64,000 bases of DNA from Adineta vaga. Lineage: Eukaryota > Rotifera. Where the stretch lies: NCBI GenBank assembly GCA_021613535.1, contig CP075492.1:248001-312000 (forward strand), written 5' to 3'. Positions 1-11,644 of this stretch are shown here, piece by piece. Made by a program: the position numbers and the translations under genes. The notes beneath the pieces were generated by a model. It made no database searches. It saw only the letters and a program-made list of their open reading frames with translations, and was not told where the DNA came from. Positions within the stretch are counted from its first letter, which is position 1, and the number at the start of each line of letters is the position of its first letter.

Positions 1-1020
1 TATAGCATACACGGACTCAAGGGTATCGCCCTAATATAGCATATGGGGGATTTAAGATTGTCTCTCTGATATAGGACATGATACAGTTGAGCTCATGTGA
101 ACTGTTAGAATAGTTCAGTCGCAAGCTGAGCTGTTTGAAAAGGTGGAAGGTTGTGAGCTAAATTCGAACTTTGCCTATCCCTAATCAATAAGCTTATGTC
201 TCATAACGTTCTCTTACACGCAGACTCAGTATTTGTGCAAGTGGTAGCTTACTACTGTATTCAAAGATTAGTTGTGGATAAAGAACAGAAAAATGGAAGT
301 ATTCTAGATAACTGCAAAGTTACACAAAAAACACTTTCTAGAAGTCTGCAATATATGTAATACTTAATGCAATTTTTTCTTGAATACTGTCATAAAAGTA
401 CAAATTGAATTCTATGACGAGTAGTGATCAGTTTAGTTTCAATTTCTTTGGAGAAAATATTTTATCATACCTCTGTTGCTACTGTGAGTTCCACTTATCT
501 CTTCATACCCTTAACTTAGATAGTGAATAAATTAAAAATGCTCTAATGAAAAACAGAAGAAAAGAATTTGTTCTCTATCAAAAATAAGAAAATTAGATAA
601 CATTTCTTTTTTGGAAACTCGTCAATTAATCAACAGAATGACGACTATATAGCTTTTATAGTTGCGGTGGCTAACTCTCGATGCAACTCGACATATATTG
701 TTAAGAAAGTATATTCAAACGACACTGTCATCATTTATGGAATAAATCTCAGTGGATTACGAACACCAAACGTGTGTCGAATAAGCCACTTCTAATGATT
801 CTCACGTCATCCTATCGCCCACAATGCAAGCCAAGATATTCGCAAAAATGAATGAAGATGACGCCGTCTTTAAAAGGCAAAAAGACTGCAGAAACCAATT
901 GCATATGGAAATCATTAAAATCAAAGTTAACACATACCTAAGATAAATGTATAGGTCATTATTAGTAATATGGGTCATCAACAACAAGAAAATTTTAATC
1001 AGAACAAGACAGAAGCCTAC
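1..1020 (-). other. Spacer/intron downstream of unit g terminal C domain
   Basis: Non-coding. It starts at the GT donor that closes the unit g C1 exon and runs off the left edge. It is a near-perfect copy of 15673-16690, the spacer between unit e C1 and unit f C2, with a 2-bp net indel near 550. In that copy the next C2 exon begins 483 bp further on, so an eighth unit is predicted just outside the window. Bases 1 to about 180 carry the right half of the inverted-repeat element seen whole near 15430-15850. I see no gene here. Confidence 0.75.
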
Positions 1021-2529
1021 CTTCACTTGTGATATTTGATTGTCGATCAAATATAACATCATCGATTTCCTTAGCTTCCTTCGCCAATATAAGATCAAGT
1101 TTCGATACAGCTGTCCCACACATGTTCACTTCATCCACTATTCCATTCGATACAAACAATTGTTCAATACAATATGAAAATCGTCCACCTATATCTGTAA
1201 CAGTTCCATCATCAAATAAATCATGAGAACATATCAAATGCAATGATAATCGATTATTTTCTAATGTTGGATCATAAATAAATGTTAGCATAAAATCAAA
1301 TTTAGCTGCTTCATTCGATTGCTCTAACATTACTGGCTCTAATTTTGTATCATTCATCGATAAGTAACTCTCACTTTCAGATAATGTGATAAAATTAAAC
1401 ATTATTTCCAAAAAGTTAAGATTCGATTGGTTGGCATGAAAGTCATTAAGAATATGTTGAAGTGGATAATGAGAATGTTTAAGTATTGATAAACACATTT
1501 CTCTTACAGAATGAACAACTTCATCAAATGACCAATCTCCATTGAGTTGAATACGATATGGTAATGTTGCTACAAACATTCCTATCATATTATACAATTC
1601 AGATCGATATCGATTGGCATTTATACTACCAACACATAAATCAGTTTGATTGTGAGATAATTTAAATAGAAATACATAAAATATCGATAGTCCAAGTTGA
1701 AAAAATGTAAGATGATGTGATGATGCATAGTTTAGAAATGATGTACATGTAACATCATTTAGTATTATTTGAGTTGTAGCACCTAAGCCAGATCGATGAT
1801 GAATTGATGAACGAGATCGATCATATGGTAATGATAATGAATGTTGAAGATCACATCCTTGAAGTTGAGAATACCAAAACTCACGAGATAAGGTCATATC
1901 CATGACATGTTCATGAACAGAATAATCAACATATTGAAATGAATTGTCATCTAGAGATAGCGAACTATGATCTTGATAAGCAAGAGAAAGATCACGAATA
2001 AAGATTGATGTTGATGCACCATCAAAGAAAGCATGATGAACAGTAAATAATATTAAATCATCTCTATTCAACATATCATCTTCTTCATTTGAACTGTGTG
2101 TGTGAGAACGAAGAATATGACAATTAATGACATGTCCTTTTGATAAATCAAATAAATCACATTTATTCAAGATTCTCTTCACAATTTCATTCATATCGCC
2201 ATCTTCTCTGGAAACATTCACTATTGAAAAACCAAATGTTTCACTATTATTGCTTAAAGTATTCATATCTCGACAATCTTGTACAATAATACCATTTTGA
2301 TCAAGATAAAGTGCTGTTCTCAGAATCTGATGTTTTCTAATGATACATTGATATGCATGATATAATCGTGAAATTGATATATGATGGTCATTTATCGATG
2401 ATAGACGATATATTAATGGAATAACATACATATTTGTATTGTTATCTGTCGAAGAAGAAGAAGAAGAAGAAGAAGAAAATCGAATATTTTCATCTAAGAA
2501 AATGCGTTCTTGAGCAAAGGATGCTTTCG
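1021..2529 (-). CDS. NRPS unit g, terminal condensation domain (type C1), one exon
   Basis: A 1509-bp open exon (503 codons) coding a complete condensation domain, which in this family forms the peptide bond between two carrier-bound substrates. The N-terminal AQER motif is followed by a run of nine Ser codons. The catalytic HHxxxDG motif is intact as HHAFFDG, with downstream RSGLG, IGMFVATLPYR and YPLQHIL as in C domains. It begins at an AG acceptor after a 56-bp intron (2530-2585) that joins it to the T domain, and ends at a phase-1 GTAGGC donor, so it must continue into another exon. Nearly identical to unit e C1. A 96-bp stretch at 1263-1358 matches C3 domains rather than C1 of units a and d. 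Confidence 0.88.
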
Positions 2530-2585
2530 CTAAAGTGAGAAATAGAATGTGGTTATTAGAGTATTTTTGAGATTATATTTGTTAC

Positions 2586-5500
2586 CTGTAAGGATATTTA
2601 ATGAATGCCAAGAATGATCATCTTTACTCAATTCGGTATTGAGAATCTGATGAATAAGTTTTGCATGATCAATGATAGTTGGATGTTGAAATAGATCAGT
2701 AATAGCAATGGAATTTATTTCTAATCGAAATTCTACTTTATAGTGATGTAGAAGTTGCATAATAATTAATGAATGGCCACCAATAGAGAATATGTTTGTA
2801 TTAGTAGAGATTTGTTTTTGTTTCAATAGATCACACCATATATGATGAATAATAGATTCAATTTTATTTGTTGGTTCTACTAAATCGTTAGTATTGTTGA
2901 GTTTAGTTGAAGAGAGAACAAGGGAATCAGGTGAGGGCAATCGTTTTCGATCAATTTTTCCATTTGGATTGAGAGGTAATTTATCAAGAATAATGAAATA
3001 AGATGGAATCATATGCGGTGGAAGATGTGATTGACAATATTCATGTAATTCTTTTTCACTAACGACTGAACTTTGAACATAAGCAACTAAATGATCTTCA
3101 CCCCATTTCACCACAACACAAGTAGATATCGATGTAATACTAAGTAGGCATCGTTCAATTTCACCAAGTTCAATTCTTTGTCCATGTAGTTTGACTTGGA
3201 AATCTTTCCTTCCTTGATAGTTTAAGTTACCGTTAAAATCCATTTTAACCATATCACCTGTACGATAATTAATATCGCCATCGATTTCGATAAGTGCTTG
3301 TGCTGTCAGATCATCACGGCCAAGATAACTGGCAAAGATCCCAATTCCTCCAACAAACAGTTCTCCTTCTTGGTTGATCACCACTCTTTGTAAATGTATA
3401 TCCAAAAGTAAATGACGATAGTTTGGTAGTGGTCGTCCAATTGAAATATTTTCGGTTTCTATCATTTGATTCAATAGATGAATAGTAGAGACAACTGTCG
3501 TTTCGGTTGGACCATATATATTCCATATGTTACACTTCACTATTCCAATATTTACAATCAGATGTTTTAATTTGTCAGGGAATGGTTCTCCTTAAAAAAA
3601 TATGAAATTTGATCGTAGAATATATTTGACGAAAAAACTTAACGGCACACTGTCGTATGCTTGTAAGATTCTGATACAAATATATGAAAAGCAAATAGGA
3701 CGAAAGAAGACTACGGTTATATTCTCGCACTAAATGATCATTGAATTCGCTGCCAACTGACTCCGAATCATTAAATGTGACAATACAACTGTAGGAATGA
3801 CTGTATACGAATTATATTACGTTGTCTACACACACTTGATTATCAACTTACCAACACTACAAAGTGATCGAAGATATTTGACAGCATGATGCATGTTAGA
3901 TTGGTTAATAAAAGTGAAGAAATGAAAAAGCAAACTTGGAACAGTGTGTATATATGTAATTTGTTTGTCGTATAACACTTTTGATAGATAATCAAAATCA
4001 AAAGTTTCTTGTGGATGAAGCATAACTAATGTAACGCCTTTTGATAACAAACCAAGTATTTCGTGAATATGTATGTCGAATGAATATCGTGACATTTGAA
4101 TAACGGTGTCACTTTCGGCCAATATTTTGGCTCCAATAAAAGAATGCATATGTTCAGAGAAATTTCGATGTCGGATTCGAACCTACAAAAAAAGATAAGT
4201 GCGAAACAGATTTCAGAACATATATATACGAACTGCTTTCGGCATTCCAGTTGAGCCACTTGTGAAAATGATGTATGCGATACAATCCGGTGTTATAATC
4301 ACATTCGATAACCGATTTTCAATAATTCTATACATAATCACGTCGATAAACAGTATCAGATTAATATGGCATGTGATAATAACATCATTGAACTTGGACT
4401 TAGTTGATGACTCAACGAGCACAATTCGACTTTCAATTTGTTCGAAAAGAGAATGTAGCCGATGAGGTGGATCTCGTGGAGATAATGGACAATATACACC
4501 ACCTACCATCTCAATTGCCATTATACCAATTACCTAAAACACGAGAAACTTCCTGATTATAAACATCACAAAATTATCCAACGCAACCTACCATTGATAT
4601 ACTTCTCTCAACACATTGACAAATAATATCACCAACATTTACACGATATTCATTCAATAGAGTCAAAGACAATACTTGAACATAATATAACAGTTCACAA
4701 TATGTCAACGACTGTTCATCTAATTCTACAGCTAACTTTTGTGAATAGATCATCGCTTTAGAAACAAACTCATGATGAATGCATTTGACAGATGGATATG
4801 ATATTTGTGTATTATTCATTGATTGTACAAGTAATTGTTCAGTTGGTAGTGTTAATGATAATTCATACAGTGGTTTCTTCGATTGACTATCAATAATAGA
4901 TGCACATAGATCATACAACAGTGAATGAAATTGTTGTGAAATCTTATTCACAGTTTCCACGTGAAACAAATCCAATGATGCATCGATTGTACATGAAAGT
5001 TCATTAGGATCCAAAGTATGATGAAAAGTGAGAATAAAATCAAATTTACTCATCACTTCATCTTCACTAATCTCAATCGAATATGGTGCTAAAATAAGTT
5101 CATTATCACCAAGATTTACTTTGTCTTGATCGTCATTTGTCATCGATGTTATAAACTGGAATGATGTATCAAGAAATGCAGGATTTGATAGATGAGGATG
5201 TTGTGCAAGAATACGTTGAAGTGGAAAATATGAATATTTCATAGTATTTGTCATCAAGACTCGCATTTGTTGAGTGAATTGATGAAACGAAGAATGAGGA
5301 TCAAGTTGACATCGAAGAGGAATAGCATTGACAAACATTCCAATTAGAGATCTAAATTCATCTCGATAACGTCCATCTGTATTTATTCCAATACAAAGAT
5401 CTTGTTCTCCATTAGTTAATTTGAATAAAAGAATAAAATAAATTGTGAGTGCCAAATACTCAAGTGAAATGTTATTTGTCGATGCATATGTAAGAAAGTA

Positions 5501-6330
5501 ATGTGAAAGATCTTGTCCAAAATCAAACGAAATAGATGTTCCACGACCAGTTCGATGTTCATTTGCAAGACGATATCGATCATATGGTAATGAAAGAGAT
5601 TGATCAAGTTTACAGTCATGGAGAGTATCAAGCCAAAACATTTCTGCACCAGTCATTGACATTCCTCGTTCGATAGCAGCATCTACATAGAAGAACAACG
5701 ATGAATGACATATGAGAAAGAAAAAGTGCGATGTTGAAGATGTATACTTACAATCAAGATATCGAATATTCATTTCATCATCATTGTTGTTGTTATTGCT
5801 AAGTAATTCACCTGTTGTATATACTTGATTAAGATCATGAAGAAAGATATGCATTGATGGAAAATCAAATGCTGCATGATGAAAATTGAAGATGATTATA
5901 TCTTTATGATGAAGTAGATGATCGGAAGAGATGTGTTTGTAATAGACAAGATGACATCGAAAGACAAGACCTTGAGTAAGATTGAAGAGTTGAGGATTTC
6001 GTTTTTCTTCATGTATGATATTGTTGAGTTGTTGTTGTGTTTCATAAGTACTCTCAATAAATGTAAATAATGTCTTTTGATCTGTGGTAATGTCTATGAT
6101 TCGTTGCATCAATATATTTTTATCTTTGTCGAAAATGAATGCTGTATGAAGTGCAAGATGTTTGCTGATAGTGAGATCGAGTGCATGTTGAAGTTGTTTG
6201 ACTGATATAGTATTGTTTGTAGAAAGGTGATAAACGAAAGGCATGTTGTAGATTGCTACTTGTGGATTTTGAGGATCGAATCTCATTTGTTCGTCGAGCC
6301 AAATGCGAGCTTGTGCATATGATGCTGGTG
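2586..6330 (-). CDS. NRPS unit g: C2 - adenylation - thiolation
   Basis: Exons 6330-5752, 5682-4592, 4533-4234, 4182-3852 and 3590-2586. C2 has AQARIW, the active-site HHAAFDF and IGMFVNAIPLR. The A domain shows A1 (LTYCEL), A2 (GGVYCPLSPRDP), A3 (TSGSTGMPKA, the intron falling directly after it), A4 FDIHIHE, A5 NIYGPTE, A6 GELFVGG, A7 YRTGD, A8 GRKDFQVK with ELGEIE, A9 PPHMIP and A10 NGKIDR. The T domain has GGHSL, whose Ser carries phosphopantetheine. The manually aligned pocket code is D-I-H-H-C-V-I-V-V-K; the Asp and Lys expected for an alpha-amino acid are present, and the substrate is not assignable. The A4-A5 intron (3591-3851, 261 bp) is longer than in units a, c, d, f and resembles the flanks of the expanded introns in b and e. 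A6-A7 is shared with unit d. Confidence 0.88.
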
Positions 6331-6450
6331 CTATAGTAATTGCAGTTTATGTGTGTAACAATAAAAGTGTCAACGATATACAGGACAGGATGTATTAGCG
6401 TCTATGATGATTCGCTCTATATTGACCTTGAGATTAAGATGGTCCTTCTA

Positions 6451-6514
6451 GTCTGATTAGCTTAGAACATCTGCCCGGGTAGCAAAAGATGTGGGTTCGA
6501 ATCCTACGTATGCT
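6451..6514 (+). other. tRNA-like fragment (probably not functional)
   Basis: There is an A-box-like TAGCTTAGAAC and a good B-box/T-arm: stem GTGGG/CCTAC closing TTCGAAT at 6491-6507. The 7-nt stretches that should form the acceptor stem do not pair, and the anticodon arm would have an oversized loop. The duplicate near 45699-45758 lacks 4 nt in that loop. Most likely a tRNA relic or tRNA-derived repeat. Confidence 0.3.
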
Positions 6515-6823
6515 ATCTTTTCTTTATTTTCTTCTATATCAGGTTTCTGTCACTTATGTCTCTTCCCTAGCTATAATATGAAGCCAATACGATGAAACAG
6601 ACTTTTTGCTGATAACTTTATTCATAGTCTGTGCCTCTCTCAAAATACAGGCTGTATTCTCGCTTGTTTAATCTAACTATTGTCTTCTAATGTGAGTTTT
6701 CGAAAAAGAGTTAAACAGTATAATTGATTTCAAATTAAGGATAGTGTAAAGCGGGTAACACGTTGGTCTCTGAGTTAACGAGAAATTTGATTTTTTGGCA
6801 AGTTCAAAAAATCAGCTGTAATA

Positions 6824-7741
6824 CTTAGGGCAATCCAAAAGTAGTGAGGGAGGTACTCGTTTCCTTAACCAGGGATATAAAAAGAATTTCTTTTTCCACT
6901 AATGGATAGAGCGTGGTTTGCTCTATCTATCCATGCTATGTGATCACTATTAAACTGCGACTATGATAACAAAATTTTGATAGGATCTCTTTCTGTCGCA
7001 TATTCACTGGTAGCACGAACAAGAATGCTTGTGAGTATTTTTGGAATAACTTCTGATAGAAACAGGATAGACAACTGCCGTTTTCACCGTTGGAAAGAGG
7101 AGATGAGGACGCATCGAGCTATGTATCACTAATTTTTCCAATCTACTTTTTATAAGGTTTCAGCTGGCTTTTTAAAGAGGAAATCTATTCCATAAGTTGT
7201 TTACAGTAAGTTTTCAATAATCGTGTTCATATTCAAACTACTAATTGGATATCTACAGGCTGCGAAACACTCAGCTATTTAATACAATTATTTATGAATA
7301 CTATCTATTCTTAAGAAACCTCTACTACGATATTCTATCAAATTTTTCGCCTTTTCTTCTTTTTTATAAAACAAGATTTTTTTCGCCGGTTAGAAAATTG
7401 AATAAAAAATGTCGGAACTCATAATAGAAAACTCGATAGTATACTGTTCAATGCGTTTTCGTCTCCTTTTTCCAACGGTGAAAACTGCAGTTGTCTATCC
7501 TGTTTCTATCAGAAGTTATTCCAAAAATACTCACAAGCATTCTTGTTCGTGCTACCAGTGAATATGCGACAGAAAGAGATCCTATCAAAATTTTGTTATC
7601 ATAGTTGCAGTTTAATAGTGATCACATAGCATGGAAAGATAGAGCAAACCACGCTCTATCTATTAGTGGAAAAAGAAATTCTTTTTATACCCCTGATTAA
7701 GGAAACAAGTACCTCCCTCACTACTTTTAGATTGCCCTAAG
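6824..7741. mobile_element. Tc1/mariner-like foldback element with long terminal inverted repeats
   Basis: 918 bp flanked by TA on both sides (6822-6823 and 7742-7743). The arms are about 285 bp, left 6824 to about 7110 and right about 7454 to 7741, beginning CTTAGGGCAATCC and only slightly diverged from one another. About 340 bp of AT-rich unique sequence lies between them. No transposase frame is present, so it is a non-autonomous element. TA duplication plus inverted ends is typical of the Tc1/mariner superfamily. The same insertion is present at 46068-46985. Confidence 0.75.
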
Positions 7742-7766
7742 TATGTTATCTGTAAAACTGATCAAA

Positions 7767-8093
7767 AGCCGCCATGGTTGAGTGGTTACGTGTTCGACAC
7801 GTAGCTACTAGGTACTGTGTTCAAACTTCAGTAACGTCAGGCATGGAATGAAGCTGGACAAGTCACTAACGGCTAAGTTGTCTGAAAATGACTCAATCCA
7901 CATGAGTCATTCGTACTGACTACACACTTAGTCAGTATGTTGGACGGCAGAGGGTCCAGATACCACCGTCCGTAAAAAGAAAAAGACGAAAGAAACCGGC
8001 TGCATGTGGATAAAAATACTAATAATAGCCGCGGCCGGCCGGCAGCGGGCGTTAAGCCTATGCGACGTTATTATTATATTATTATTATTCTTA
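7767..8093 (+). mobile_element. tRNA-derived SINE with perfect 14-bp target-site duplication
   Basis: The head carries Pol III promoter boxes at normal spacing: A box TGGTTGAGTGG (7775-7785) and a B-box-like GTTCAAACT (7819-7827). The body is about 200 bp with a GC-rich patch, and the tail is a TTA/ATT simple repeat (about 8068-8093). It is flanked by the identical 14-mer TAAAACTGATCAAA at 7753-7766 and 8094-8107, the signature of target-primed LINE-assisted insertion. It lies antisense to the NRPS units. A copy with the same duplication is at 47011-47337. Confidence 0.8.
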
Positions 8094-8340
8094 TAAAACT
8101 GATCAAACGATCTTTTAGGATTAGTACTAAACTCAATGAAAATGATGACTTGTTTGTTATTTCGAAAAATTTCATCGATAGTCCAGACACCGAGGTATAT
8201 ATGTATGAGAGGTATAACGGTCTTTGCAATCTGATAGTTGGAAGCGGTTTTATGCAGTCTAAGCCGTTTAGAGCGATCTAAGTGTTCTATGTGGTCTTGT
8301 GGTTTAGAGCGGTATAATCAAGGGGGAGGGGGGGGGGGAG

Positions 8341-8513
8341 AAGCAAGACTTCATATACTTCAAACAGAATTTGAAATCTCATGAAGTACCGTGAATTACT
8401 GTGAAGTATGAGTGAAGTATGAGTGAAGTATTAATGAAGTATTAGTGAAGTACTAGTGAAATAGAGTGAAGTATGATTGAAGTAGATTGAAGTACCAATG
8501 AAGTCTCGCTTTT
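8341..8513. repeat. Small inverted-repeat element with internal GAAGTA tandem array
   Basis: Ends are near-perfect inverted repeats (AAGCAAGACTTCAT against AAGCGAGACTTCAT). Inside, at about 8390-8500, is a degenerate roughly 11-bp tandem repeat built on GTGAAGTATGA. A G-rich run precedes it (8322-8340). The duplicate at 47578-47760 has perfect ends and one extra repeat unit, so the array is length-variable. Confidence 0.6.
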
Positions 8514-10122
8514 CCTCCCTTAGCTATAATGCGATCTAGGCAGCACAACAATCTTAGAGATCATAGATTGCATTGGTTAGGGGGCATAGATCACTTTACT
8601 GCTTAGATCGTATAGATAGCAGCAGAGCGTTATAGCATGAATAGTGCTGTAAATAACGTAGCTAATATAAATGGTATTTATATATATATATATTTCATTT
8701 TGTTACAAAATTATCACGGACATCAAATTGATATACTCTGTTTTTTTGGTGAATAAAAATCATTGGTCATTGTTATGTAGTCGATAGCTTTATTACGGTA
8801 GGACACGTTTTAACAGTTTTTTTAATCATAGAAGCATTGCTTTATTAACATCAATGAGACATCCGTGTCACAAAGGTTGTCTGCAGTTGAAATGATCCTT
8901 TTCGTTCTGCATATGCTAGTGCCTTACATAGTTTTTATCTGTCGATGATGGCAAAATAATAAAAGACCACCACACTATCGAAAATTTAACAAAATCCCTC
9001 TTGCGATGAGATACATCACACACAACCTTCCTATAACCGTAAATTCTAGCTGATGGAACGTACATACTTTCCAAAGCTTGATATTAGTAATGGATGTTTA
9101 TACACACTGTATACATATGCCTAAAACTCACGTCTATATTTCCACTAGTAGTACACTTAGATTATAGTCATATCTTTAAGAACTCATTTATTGCTTCAAA
9201 AAATTGAGCAGTCAGACAGCAGAAAAACAGAGGAATTGCCGTATTCGTAAGTCATCTTGACAGAATTGAGAACACTATGTTTTTCAAAAATTACCGAGAT
9301 GTCAAATATTTTACGGAGTTATTCTGTAGAGCTATCAGAAAAATACGAATCTAAGTCTGTATGAAATTGTTATTGCTGTTTCTTGTAATCATTCATTGAT
9401 TTATTCATAACACAAGAACGTGATAAAGGCGTATGCGATTATGAAAAGTCATAATCATCTTATTTCTCTTTTTCACAATGAATGTTTCATTTTTCACTCA
9501 TGTTGAAACTCTACTTATGATAAGTTCTTCATGCTTCTTATGCCAGAGGGTAAAAGAAGTGAATGTAGTATGGGCACAAATGGAGTAACAGACGATAGAC
9601 TCTGTAGAAAAGTAAAACTAGATTAATTTTCTTTTTTCGAAAATTCTCAAATGAATGAATCAATCGAACGTTAACCATTACAGTTTCAACAGCGAAAAGT
9701 AAACTCAAATGCAGATCCATATTATACGAAAGTCCTGAGAAATATGTCGTATGCAAATACTCCCCAAATCGATGAAGTTTTTTTGCAACATTTGATCTTA
9801 ATAAAGAACCTTGAAGAGTGCGTATTCTCTTACAGAATCTTCTTCTTTATCTCACCCAACTTAAGACTGTGAGGGTGAGGATGGTCTTTAGCATAAATGC
9901 AATCTAAAGAAGCTCAGATTTTAGCAGATTTCAGCAACTGTTTCTTTTGATATTTCAATGCTTTAGGAAGTTTTGTAGCATCTACGAAGCCTTTTGAAAG
10001 CTTCCGTAGAACCTCGACTATTATAGAATGTATAGTCACATATTATATGACATCATGAAGAGCTGTTTCTCAGTAAAATATGTATCTTTAAGGAGGGAAA
10101 ACAAGAAAATTGGAAAACATAC

Positions 10123-11583
10123 CTTCAAACATTATATGTGGTTGTCGACAAAATATAACATCATCAATTTCGCTAGCTTCACTCGGTAAAATAAGACTAA
10201 GTCGTGATCGAGATATGAGACATGTATCCATTTCATTCATTGTTTCAGTAGATGAAAACAATTGTTCAATACAGTATGAAAATCGTTCAGCTATACTTGC
10301 AATAGTTTTCTTATCAAATAAATCATGAGAACCAACTAAACTAAATGATAATTTACCATTTTCAAATGTTGGATCATAAATGAATGTTAGCATAAAATCA
10401 AATTTAGCTGCTTCATTCGATTGCTCTAACATTACTGGCTCTAATTTTGTATCATTCATCAGTAGGTAAGTGACACTTTCAGACAAAGTGATAAAATCGA
10501 ACATTGTTTCCAAAAAGCTAAGATTAGATTGATTGAGATGAAAGACACTGAGAATATGTTGAAGTGGATAATGAGAATGTTCAAGAATTGATAAACACCT
10601 TTCTTTTACATAATGAACAAGTTCATCAAATGACCAATTTGCATTGAGGTGAATACGATATGGTAATGTTGCTACAAACATTCCTATTACATTATGTAAT
10701 TCAGCTCGATATCGATTAGCATTGAGACAAGAAATACATAGATCATCGTCACGAGTTAATCTGGATAGAAATAGATGGAATATGGACAATCCAAGTTGAA
10801 AAAGTGTAACATGCTGTGATGATGCATAATTGACAATCGATGTGCTTATTTGATCGTTAAGTGTGATATGAATTGTAGAAGCTAAGCCAGATCTCTCGTG
10901 ATTGGATGAACGAGATCGATCATATGGTAACAATAATGGACGTTCGAAATTATATGTTTCTAACTGTGAAAACCAAAATTCTTGTGATGGTTTCATGTCA
11001 ATTTGACGTTCATGGATAGTGTAATCAATATATTGTAATGCTTCTTCGTCATCTTTCTCTGACCATTCTGAAGCGTTATTATAAGCAAAACAGAAATCTT
11101 TGAAAAAAATTGGTCCACATGATCGATCATATGCTGCATGATGAAGAGCAATTACTAGAACATGGGAACTTGTTATCAATTGATTATCATTATTTTTGTT
11201 AATTGAGTTCTGATGTTGAAGTATTTGACAATGAAAAACACGACCTATTGATAAATCAAATAAATTAGGATCAAAAGTTAGTTGAGTAATTATATTTTGA
11301 AGTTCATTGTTATCTTTGAACGTTCGATTTGCAACTATCGTGAATGTGTTATTGGTATCTGTAATATATTGTTCTAAGATGCCATTATCGGTGTTAAATT
11401 TGATAGATGTATGTAGTATTTTATGTTTGTTCAAGATATATTGAAGAGTTTTCAATAAACGCGTGAATGACAATGATCCTTGAGTAATTCTTAGCACCAT
11501 TAGTTCATTATAAATAGCAATATTTTTTGAAAAACGAACTTGTTCATCAAGAGAGATGCGTTCTTGGACAAAAGAAGCAATAC
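10123..11583 (-). CDS. NRPS unit f, terminal condensation domain (type C3), one exon
   Basis: A 1461-bp open exon (487 codons), full-length condensation domain. Motifs are VQERISLDEQ at the start (other C3 copies have AQER), active site HHAAYDR, YIDYTIHE, RSGLAS, IGMFVATLPYR and YPLQHIL. The usual Gly after the catalytic-motif Asp is Arg here, as in all three C3 domains; the second His is retained. A 61-bp intron (11584-11644) joins it to the T domain, and it ends at a phase-1 GTATGT donor. Nearly identical to C3 of units b and c, with the upstream intron diverged. Confidence 0.87.
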
Positions 11584-11644
11584 CTAGGAATTGAACGAAA
11601 GAATGTATGAATTCATCCAATAATTTTCTAATAGATATATTCAC

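Larger units (their letters stand above)
6331..10122 (-). other. 3.8-kb spacer between unit f C3 and unit g C2
   Basis: Bounded by the unit f C3 donor (GTATGT, phase 1) and the unit g C2 acceptor (CTATAG, phase 1), so it can be read as a large intron or as an intergenic region between two genes. It is duplicated almost exactly at 45579-49370, where the length is also 3792 bp. It holds a tRNA-like fragment, a TA-flanked foldback, a SINE and a small tandem-repeat inverted element (listed separately). Short open frames such as the one at 8006-8281 overlap the SINE and have no recognisable domain. No convincing protein gene. Confidence 0.7.

Noticed and set aside
1029-1226. Plus-strand frames opposite C1 and C3 C-termini (also 10110-10328, 29770-29967, 40532-40750, 59517-59714)
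   Set aside because: Antisense shadows of the strongly conserved minus-strand exons; they repeat only because the exons do.
6451-6514. A functional tRNA gene
   Set aside because: No acceptor stem pairing and an abnormal anticodon loop; only the T-arm is convincing.
8006-8281. 91-codon plus-strand open frame, duplicated at 47250-47525
   Set aside because: It begins inside the SINE, crosses its target duplication and shows no domain. Its conservation is explained by the segmental duplication.
8390-8505. CRISPR-like array
   Set aside because: Short contiguous degenerate tandem repeat without spacers, in a eukaryotic context.
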